A stretch of DNA of 16,481 nucleotides, taken from NCBI GenBank assembly GCA_030831725.1, contig JAURKN010000057.1:1-16481 (forward strand). Reading direction: 5' to 3'. Positions within the stretch are counted from its first letter, which is position 1. Every line of letters begins with the position of its first letter. Made by a program: the position numbers and the translations under genes. The notes under the pieces were generated by a model. That model saw only the letters and a program-made list of their open reading frames with translations, was not told the DNA's origin and ran no database searches. The DNA is from Ferruginibacter sp. (GTDB lineage Bacteria; Bacteroidota; Bacteroidia; Chitinophagales; Chitinophagaceae). Positions 8,258 through 15,200 of this stretch are shown piece by piece.

Positions 8258-8294
8258 CAAAAATATTCAAATTAAATGACGTCCGAAAGTCATT
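8258..8294 (-). promoter_or_regulatory. Possible promoter with small palindrome upstream of the asparaginase-ispD unit
   Basis: On the minus strand TATTTTTG (8265-8258) fits the Bacteroidota -7 consensus TAnnTTTG. About 19 bases upstream, TTTC (8288-8285) is only a weak match to the -33 TTTG element. A 6-base inverted repeat AATGAC-N8-GTCATT (8275-8294) lies in the spacer and could be an operator or a weak hairpin ending the upstream GT9 transcript. The predicted RNA leader would be very short (fewer than 10 bases), which weakens the promoter reading. Nine adenines separate the -7 match from the AAGGA near the start codon. Confidence 0.3.
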
Positions 8295-8370
8295 AATGCC
8301 TTATCATAAGAATTAAAAAACATCTAGGTTAGCTGAGTTATCGCCAAGTTCTGTTCAACGGAATCTTATT

Positions 8371-9420
8371 TCACTTTCGAAACTTCGAAGTACAACTGCT
8401 AATAGCTAAAAAAATCTGACGAGGTTCAAGCTGATTCATACAGGCATAATCTCCTCTCCAGCAGGGTTTGTTGCCGAATACCGAACAAGGACTACAAGAA
8501 AGCTCGAGAGAAACCGCATTTTCTTTAGACTGCCCGAATCCCATAAAACCGGCATCCGGATGCGTGGCGCCCCAAATACTGACCACAGGTATAGAAAAAA
8601 GAGATGCTAGATGCATATTGGCAGAATCCATGGTTACCATCAGATCCATGCTTGCAATCCAATACAATTCGGTTGAAAATGGAAATTTACCGGCGACCAT
8701 AAATGTATCTTCTCCCAGATCACCAACCCATAAACGAAGAGTTTCAATCTCTTTTTCTCCGCCACCAAACAAAAAGATTCTGTAACCTTCATCTTTCAGC
8801 AATTGCAAGAGCGCTTTCATTTTTTCTGTCGGATAGCATTTTCCAAGATGTTTGGCAAATGGAGCGACACCAATGTTGATCTTTCCGTCAGAAAAGGAAA
8901 AATTGGAATCTACAACAGAATGCTTAGGGTCTAGGGTTTTCTCATTTGGATCTAGCTCACCTTGGAAACCCAGCGCACGAAAAACATCCGCATATCTTTC
9001 ATGCTGCAGCTTCAATATGGATTTGACTTTATTTTTTTTTGATGTAAGTAAGCGTTTTTCTTTTCTTCCTTTGTCTATGGTAGCTATTGTGTGACCGGAT
9101 AATCGGAAAAAGAATTTCAAGATTGCTGTTCGAAGTACTTGATGTAAATCGGCGACCAAGGCGTTGCCGGTCTGTTTTCTGATTTCTTTATACAATCTAT
9201 ACAAGCCAAAAAGGCCAGAATGTTTGCCTTTAAGATCGGCGCCGATAAAATGGCATCGTGGTATCGATTGGAACAAAGGTGCTGCAAATGAAGTGCTAAC
9301 AACGGTAACGGTTAGCTGCGGATGTTGATCAAGCCACTGTTTGACAACAGGAACCACCATGGCTATATCGCCCAAAGCGGAAAATCGGAAAACGATGATA
9401 TGATTTCTATCTGATACCAA
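8371..9420 (-). CDS. Glycosyltransferase family 9 (LPS heptosyltransferase-like)
   Basis: This 349-residue GT-B enzyme resembles ADP-heptose:LPS heptosyltransferases, which add a core sugar to lipid A-Kdo at the inner face of the inner membrane. The donor here is not certain. N-terminal VFRFSALGDIAMVVPV (10-25) is the GT9 acceptor-side signature. INIGVAPFAKHLGKCYP (181-197) opens the second Rossmann domain. DLMVTMDSANMHLA (259-272) and WGATHP (283-288) form the nucleotide-sugar site, with D265 conserved. A cysteine cluster at 309, 312, 320 and 327, ending GDYACM, is typical of many GT9 enzymes. The start is TTG: no ATG or GTG exists between the upstream in-frame stop and the conserved N-terminus, and TTG at 9420 lies 4 bases after the DUF4254 stop, which suggests coupling. 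A run of nine adenines occurs at codons ~127-130. It is the last gene of the minus-strand run. Confidence 0.93.
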   Translation of the reverse strand: MVSDRNHIIVFRFSALGDIAMVVPVVKQWLDQHPQLTVTVVSTSFAAPLFQSIPRCHFIGADLKGKHSGLFGLYRLYKEIRKQTGNALVADLHQVLRTAILKFFFRLSGHTIATIDKGRKEKRLLTSKKNKVKSILKLQHERYADVFRALGFQGELDPNEKTLDPKHSVVDSNFSFSDGKINIGVAPFAKHLGKCYPTEKMKALLQLLKDEGYRIFLFGGGEKEIETLRLWVGDLGEDTFMVAGKFPFSTELYWIASMDLMVTMDSANMHLASLFSIPVVSIWGATHPDAGFMGFGQSKENAVSLELSCSPCSVFGNKPCWRGDYACMNQLEPRQIFLAISSCTSKFRK

Positions 9421-9424
9421 TCCG

Positions 9425-10030
9425 TTATCCGTTTGATTTGTACAACACGGGATTCAACGCAGGGTCATTATACATTTTCATCTGTTTGTATACTTTCATG
9501 TATTTTCTACCTGCTTCAATCTCGTTAAGAAGCGAATCTATAGCTGTTGATAGATCTGTACGTTGTTCCAAAAGGGTGTTGAGTTTTGATGTGCATGCTT
9601 CACGATGTGATGCATCAGCATCTTCTCGGAGCACTTCCGCATTCATGTGATAAATCTTGAGCGCCAGAATAGACAATCGGTCTATGGCCCATGCGGGGCT
9701 TTCTGTATTGATTCCCGCTCCTTCTTGAACCATCACACCCTTATACTTTTGTAAAAAATAGCTGTCAAGATATTCAACCATGTCAGTTCTGTCCTGGTTA
9801 CTTTTATCGATTCTTCTTTTCAATGCCAAACCTTCGGAAGGATCTATTTCAGGATTACGAACAATATCTTCCAAATGCCATTGCACAGTGTCTATCCAGT
9901 TTTTTTCATAGAGCAGAAATTCAAAACTTCCATCGGAATGTGGGTTGGTATGAGGGGCATCAACGTAATCTGTTTTATGATAGTCCGACACGCACTGATC
10001 AAAAATGGAATTGCATAAATGGGCCAGCAT
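9425..10030 (-). CDS. DUF4254 domain protein, partner of the GT9 gene
   Basis: This is a 201-residue, mostly helical soluble protein that I recognise as the DUF4254 family; no biochemical role is known to me. Conserved-looking segments are DTVQWHLEDIVR (47-58), KRRIDKSNQDRTDMVEYLD (71-89), and ESPAWAIDRLSILALKIYH (110-128). The C-terminal ~60 residues look like a long amphipathic helix or coiled coil. The polar set W-H-x-x-E-D, N-Q-D-R-x-D and D-R may form an active or binding site, but this is inferred from pattern alone. There is no signal peptide or membrane segment. It is packed between an amino-acid permease (10 bases upstream) and the GT9 gene (4 bases downstream). The tight link to GT9 suggests work on the same LPS or glycan substrate. 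Confidence 0.85.
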   Translation of the reverse strand: MLAHLCNSIFDQCVSDYHKTDYVDAPHTNPHSDGSFEFLLYEKNWIDTVQWHLEDIVRNPEIDPSEGLALKRRIDKSNQDRTDMVEYLDSYFLQKYKGVMVQEGAGINTESPAWAIDRLSILALKIYHMNAEVLREDADASHREACTSKLNTLLEQRTDLSTAIDSLLNEIEAGRKYMKVYKQMKMYNDPALNPVLYKSNG

Positions 10031-10040
10031 ATGAATAAGA

Positions 10041-11486
10041 TTAATGATTAACGTTTTTAGAAACGGATTTTCCGGAGCGTACGGCGAAAAAATAGAGTGG
10101 TATACCGATCAATGTGATGATCAAACCTGGCCAGGTGAATTGTGGTTTATATACAATGAGTAATCCGCAAAAACTCAATCCCATCAAAATGTATATCAGC
10201 GGTAAAACCGGATAACCAAATGCTTTATAAGGGCGCTCTGCATCGGGCCTTTTTCTTCTGAGGATGAAAATACCAGCTATGGTAAGCACATAAAAAATGA
10301 CAACCACAAAAGAAACCATGTCGAGCAAATCTCCATATTTACCACTCAGGCATAATACGCAGGCCATGGCACATTGAATCCACAGCGCCCATTCCGGAAC
10401 CGCGTTCTCGTTTAATGTTCCAGCATTTTTAAAGAACAGCTGGTCTTTTGCCATGGTGTAGTAAACTCTTGCACCTGCCAAGATCAAACCATTGTTACAA
10501 CCGAAAGTGGATATCATGATCAGCAATGCGATAAGTATGGTTCCCACTGATCCAAAAATGGCATCTGATGCGCTCAAAGCCACCCTGTTGTCTTTCGCAA
10601 ATGCAAGATCATTCAGATTCACATTGGCCAAATAGACCACATTCATCAGAATGTAAATAACGGTTACGATAAGTGTTCCTAAGAAAAGGCTGAGTCCGAT
10701 GTTTCTTTTCGGATTTTGAATTTCACCCGCGATGAAAGTAACGTTGTTCCAGGCGTCGCTGCTGAAAATGCTTCCAACCATGGCACTGGCTATCGCACCC
10801 ATGGCCGCTCCTGTCAAAAGGGTGTTTGTGCTGATTATTCCCGAATCAGATTTAGTCAGATTTCGTATGGTCCAGGCATCAGCCCAATTGGCTTCCCAAA
10901 TGTCGGACTTGAAAAAAAACAAACCTGCCATGATCAACGCGAACATGGCAATCAGTTTTGTGGATGTGAAAAAGGTTTGGATGATTTTCCCCGTCTTGAC
11001 ACCTCGTGTATTGATATACGTGAGTAGGATGATCAACGCGACACCCAGGAGTTGCGCATAGTGAATGGTGAATCCTGAAATATGGAAAGTGTTTTCATCT
11101 TCCCATGCCAAAGCCGGAAAGAAATAGCCTGCAAATTTTGCGAAGCCGACTGCCACAGCCGCAATGGTTCCGGTTTGTATGACAGAGAAAAAACTCCATC
11201 CGTATAAAAATCCAACCAATGGATTATACGCTTCTTTCAGATACACGTATTGTCCGCCTGCTTTGGGAAACATACCACTCAGCTCTCCGTAGCTGACCGC
11301 AGCAATCAGCGTCATGACACCCGTAATGATCCAGGCCGCAATCAGCCAACCGGCGCTTCCGAGATCCTTCAGCATATCGGCACTGACAATGAAGATACCG
11401 GAGCCGATCATAGATCCAGCAACAATCATGGTTGAATCGAACAAGCCCAACGTAGGCTTGAATTCATTTCCTTGGGATTGAGACAT
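10041..11486 (-). CDS. APC-family amino-acid permease
   Basis: This is a 481-residue inner-membrane transporter of the amino acid-polyamine-organocation superfamily with about twelve hydrophobic segments. TM1 carries the signature MIVAGSMIGSGIFIVSADM, whose unwound GSGIF (28-32) binds the substrate amino and carboxyl groups. YGELSGMFPKAGGQYVYLKEAYNP is the classic TM2-3 loop. FIAGEIQNPKRNIG gives the E-x-x-N-P after TM6. The overall pattern is close to the LAT-like/basic APC branch found widely in Bacteroidota. The substrate cannot be set from sequence. The first ~12 residues are cytosolic and polar, and the tail ends in a short basic stretch (RSGKSVSKNVNH). It lies 42 bases downstream of ompH and 10 bases upstream of DUF4254, so it may share transcripts with both. 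I saw no clear promoter in the 42-base gap. Confidence 0.94.
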   Translation of the reverse strand: MSQSQGNEFKPTLGLFDSTMIVAGSMIGSGIFIVSADMLKDLGSAGWLIAAWIITGVMTLIAAVSYGELSGMFPKAGGQYVYLKEAYNPLVGFLYGWSFFSVIQTGTIAAVAVGFAKFAGYFFPALAWEDENTFHISGFTIHYAQLLGVALIILLTYINTRGVKTGKIIQTFFTSTKLIAMFALIMAGLFFFKSDIWEANWADAWTIRNLTKSDSGIISTNTLLTGAAMGAIASAMVGSIFSSDAWNNVTFIAGEIQNPKRNIGLSLFLGTLIVTVIYILMNVVYLANVNLNDLAFAKDNRVALSASDAIFGSVGTILIALLIMISTFGCNNGLILAGARVYYTMAKDQLFFKNAGTLNENAVPEWALWIQCAMACVLCLSGKYGDLLDMVSFVVVIFYVLTIAGIFILRRKRPDAERPYKAFGYPVLPLIYILMGLSFCGLLIVYKPQFTWPGLIITLIGIPLYFFAVRSGKSVSKNVNH

Positions 11487-11528
11487 CGTGTATTAGATTT
11501 ATAGTGTTATTTGAAAATCGATTGAAGA

Positions 11529-12152
11529 TTATTTTTTAGATGCATCCTGTTTTGCATTCAGCATTTCATTCATACCCTTGATCACATCATCGGTGATGTT
11601 AAGCGCACTGTCTTTATACACCATATAGTCCAATCCGTTTCCGGTAGAGAATATATAAGTGAACTTTGAATCTTGGTTATATTCCGCCAAAAAGTCTTTC
11701 AGTTTTTTCTGAATGCCATCCAAAAACTTGTAGCTCTTATCATTCAGTTCTTGTATTCTGGTTTGTTTGCGTTCGTCAACCACTTGCTGTTGTTGCAAAA
11801 GACTGGCTTGAAATTGTTCTGCCTCAGCTTGGGTAATCGATTTACCTCTGCTTAAAAAATTATTCTTCTGACTTTCCAGATTGCGATAGGCATTCTCCCA
11901 CTCTGTTTCAATCGATTTTTGTTCCGCCTCCAATGATTTTCTGGTTGTTTTTATATAATTGATTTTCTCATTCAATGAATCAAGATCCACATATGCGATT
12001 GTCGCACCGTTTATGGAATCTGCTTGATGGGTAACCTTGATTGCAGCTTTGCTTTTGGTGTTTTTATTGTCAGATGTTGAAAAATGGACGAAATACAAAT
12101 AGCCAACCGCGATAAACAAGACGGCATTCAGAGCGAGTGATAAATTTTTCAT
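11529..12152 (-). CDS. OmpH/Skp-like periplasmic coiled-coil protein with N-terminal membrane anchor
   Basis: This 207-residue protein is of the OmpH/Skp type, whose members hold unfolded outer-membrane proteins in the periplasm. Residues 5-24 are hydrophobic (ALNAVLFIAVGYLYFVHF) with no obvious signal-peptidase site, so it may stay tethered in the inner membrane with its bulk in the periplasm. A Ser/Thr/Lys-rich linker follows (25-48), then TIAYVDLDSLNEKI (51-64), the usual OmpH strand start. A long Gln/Glu/Lys-rich coiled coil spans ~66-158 and includes LLQQQQVV. The closing domain, FTYIFSTGNGLDYMVYKDSALNITDDVIKGMN (164-195), matches the family's final beta-beta-alpha. Length is slightly above classic Skp (~160), owing to the linker and tail. 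It follows the rpoC terminator, so it needs its own promoter or read-through; a potential structured leader lies upstream. Confidence 0.9.
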   Translation of the reverse strand: MKNLSLALNAVLFIAVGYLYFVHFSTSDNKNTKSKAAIKVTHQADSINGATIAYVDLDSLNEKINYIKTTRKSLEAEQKSIETEWENAYRNLESQKNNFLSRGKSITQAEAEQFQASLLQQQQVVDERKQTRIQELNDKSYKFLDGIQKKLKDFLAEYNQDSKFTYIFSTGNGLDYMVYKDSALNITDDVIKGMNEMLNAKQDASKK

Positions 12153-12165
12153 ATTGATTGATTAT

Positions 12166-12213
12166 TCGGCAATTTACTTACAAAGCTTGGAATCACAAGC
12201 AAACGGTTGCCGA
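12166..12213 (-). promoter_or_regulatory. Nested inverted repeats in the ompH leader
   Basis: A 7-base inverted repeat TCGGCAA/TTGCCGA (12166-12172 and 12207-12213) encloses a second 5-base repeat GCTTG/CAAGC (12185-12189 and 12196-12200, 6-base loop). Both lie just upstream of the ompH start, between it and the rpoC terminator. As minus-strand RNA they could fold into an interrupted stem, with the 3' arm ending about 13 bases before the ATG. There is no U-run after it, so it is not a terminator. A near-match to the Bacteroidota -7 element (AAGCTTTG on the minus strand, 12188-12181) lies inside, without a properly spaced -33. Function is unknown. Confidence 0.3.
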
Positions 12214-12242
12214 TCTGTATTATTCAACAAATAGCGGAAAAC

Positions 12243-12272
12243 AAAAAAGGCAATCCGAAGATTGCCTTTTTT
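12243..12272 (-). terminator. Intrinsic terminator of rpoC, C(UUCG)G tetraloop
   Basis: A perfect 7-base stem GGCAATC/GATTGCC (12249-12255 and 12260-12266) is flanked by six A and six T. Read on the minus strand, the loop is UUCG closed by a C-G pair, an exceptionally stable tetraloop, followed by six U. It begins 15 bases past the rpoC stop. The symmetric A6/T6 flanks also let it work on the plus strand, where the loop would be CGAA. Confidence 0.92.
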
Positions 12273-12287
12273 AAGTATGTAAGTCTA

Positions 12288-15200
12288 TTACTCTTCCTCA
12301 TCGAAACTCATTGCCTCTTTGGTGGTCATCAACAATTCGTATTCTTCTTTGCTTCCTACGATCATGTTTTCGAACTCACGGAGACCAGTTCCGGCAGGGA
12401 TATGATGTCCTGTAATGACGTTTTCTTTAAGACCCAGCATTTCATCGGTTTTTCCGAGGATGGCTGCGGAGCTCAATACTTTTGTAGTTTCCTGGAACGA
12501 CGCCGCTGAAATCCAGCTTTGTGTTCCGAGTGAAGCCTTGGTGATACCCAACAAAAGTGGTGAGGATGTGGCTGGCTTTGCATCTCTGAATTCAACCAGT
12601 TTCTTGTCTGCTCTTCTGAGTATGGAATTCTCTTCACGGACATCACGCAGAGTGACAATTTGCCCTGTTTTCAGCGTAGTGCTTTCTCCGGCATCAGTGA
12701 TCACTTTCTTATCGTAGATGTAATCGTTCTCGTTGTTGAAGTCCATTTTATCTTCCACATCTCCTTCCAGGAATTTGGTATCTCCGGCATCTTCGATGGT
12801 CACTTTACGCATCATCTGACGTACGATGACTTCGATGTGCTTATCGTTGATTTTCACACCTTGCAAACGGTATACTTCCTGAATCTCATTCACTACATAC
12901 TCTTGTACAGCAAATGGTCCTTTGATGGAAAGTATGTCTGATGGTGAAATCTGTCCATCACTCAATGCGGCACCTGCTTTTACGAAATCCCCATCCTGAA
13001 CAAGAATCTGACGACTCAATGGTACAAGATATTTACGAACTACACCATCTTTCGCTTCTACGCTGATTTCGCGGTTACCACGCTTGATCATTCCGAAAGT
13101 AACAACACCATCGATCTCACAAACCACTGCAGGGTTGCTTGGATTTCTAGCTTCGAACAATTCGGTTACACGTGGAAGACCTCCGGTGATATCCTTCAGC
13201 TTGCTGAGGATTCTTGGAATCTTAACCAGTACCTGTCCGCTCTTCACATCATCACCTTCTTCGATTACGATGTGTGAACCAACCGGCAAGTTGTATTTTT
13301 TAACTTCCTTACCTTCCACGATGATGGTAGGCAATTTGGTTTTGTCTTTGGATTCGATAACCACTTTCTCACGGTGACCGGTTTGTTCGTCAGCCTCATC
13401 GCGGTATGTAACACCTTCGATAACTGATTCAAACTTGATGGTACCATTAACTTCAGCAACGATAACGTTGTTGAATGGATCCCAAGTGCAGATCACATCT
13501 CCTTTCGCTACTTTCTGACCATCTTTCACATTGAGCACAGAACCATAAGGAATGTGCATGGTGTTGAGCAAACGATCGGATTTCACATCCACATTTCTGA
13601 TTTCACCGGTACGTCCGATAACTACAGCGATTTTCTTTCCTTCGTTGTTTTCGGTATTAACTGTACGCAATCCGTCGAACTGTAACGTACCGTCGAATTT
13701 CGCATACAAAGAAGATTCTACGGAGGCTGATCCAGCGACACCACCCACGTGGAATGTACGGAGGGTAAGCTGTGTACCCGGCTCACCAATGGATTGTGCG
13801 GCAATGATACCGACCACATCTCCGCGTTGAGCGGTAGCTCCTGATGCCAGGTTACGGCCATAACATTTCACACATACTCCACGTTTGCTTTCGCAAGTGA
13901 GTACGGAACGTATTTCAACAGTCTCAATTCCTGAGTCTTCGATTTTCTTTGCCACATCCATGCTGATCTCTTCGCCGGCAGAAGCCAACACTTCGTCAGT
14001 CAACGGATGAAGTACATCGTACAATGAAGTTCTTCCTTCGATACGGTCGCTCAATGGTTCGATGATATCTTCGTTGTCCTTAAGCGCTGAAGTGGCGATA
14101 CCGCGGAGGGTTCCACAATCTTCCTCATTGATGACAACGTCTTGGGCAACGTCAACCAGACGACGAGTGAGGTAACCCGCATCCGCCGTTTTAAGGGCCG
14201 TATCCGCAAGACCTTTACGAGCACCGTGCGTAGAGATGAAGTATTCCAATACACTCAATCCGTCTTTGAAATTCGCAAGGATCGGATTCTCGATGATCTC
14301 ACTTCCTGATGAACCTGATTTTCTTGGCTTGGCCATCAATCCTCTGAGTCCTGCAAGCTGTTTGATCTGCTGCTTACTACCCCTCGCTCCTGAGTCAAGC
14401 ATCATGTACACGGAATTGAATCCTTGCTTGTCGATTGCCAGTTCGCGTATAAGTGTTTCCGTTACTTTGGTATCAACACGACTCCAGATATCGATGATCT
14501 GGTTGTATCTTTCATTGTTGGTGATCAATCCCATGTTGTAACTATCCCAAACTTCAGAAACTTCCTGCTGTGCGGTTACAACAAGCTCTTCTTTGATGGC
14601 AGGGATGATGAGATCGTTGATGTTGAACGACAAACCACCTCTGAATGCCATGCGGTATCCAAGTGTTTTGATATCGTCAAGGAATTTCGCAGTTGTCGGA
14701 ACGCTTGTCCATTTGATGATGTCTCCGATGATTTCTCTCAACGCTTTTTTGGTGAGAAGGGCATTCACGAATCCAACTTCTTTAGGAACAAACTGGTTGA
14801 AGATCACTCTACCAACTGTTGTTTCAATAAGCTTGTTGGTAAGTGTTCCATCCGCATTTCTGAAGTTTGCCTTCACACGGATATTGGCATGAAGATCAAC
14901 TTGTTTTTCGTTATATGCGATAATTACTTCGTCTGCTGAATAAAACGCCTTGCCTTCACCTTTCACCACATCATCACCCATGGTCTTCTTACCTTTTGTG
15001 ATATAGTACAGACCCAACACCATGTCCTGAGAAGGAAGTGTGATTGGCGTTCCATTTTGTGGATTGAGGATGTTGTGTGAAGAGAGCATCAACAACTGGG
15101 CTTCCAAAATTGCAGCATGACTCAAAGGAACGTGAACCGCCATTTGATCTCCATCGAAATCCGCGTTGAACGCTGATGTTACCAATGGCTGAAGATGAAT

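Noticed and set aside
8295..8370. Small gene or RNA in the gap after the GT9 gene
   Set aside because: Only a short palindrome (CTTAT-C-ATAAG at 8300-8310) is visible; there is no open frame of note and no strong hairpin with a U-run.
12207..12509. Plus-strand 100-codon frame beginning in the gap beside rpoC
   Set aside because: Most of it is antisense to the rpoC 3' end and crosses the terminator; the translation has no recognisable family and looks like a shadow.
14424..14939. Plus-strand 171-codon open frame inside rpoC
   Set aside because: Fully antisense to conserved rpoC codons; open only because of rpoC codon bias. Other antisense frames in the window were dropped for the same reason.
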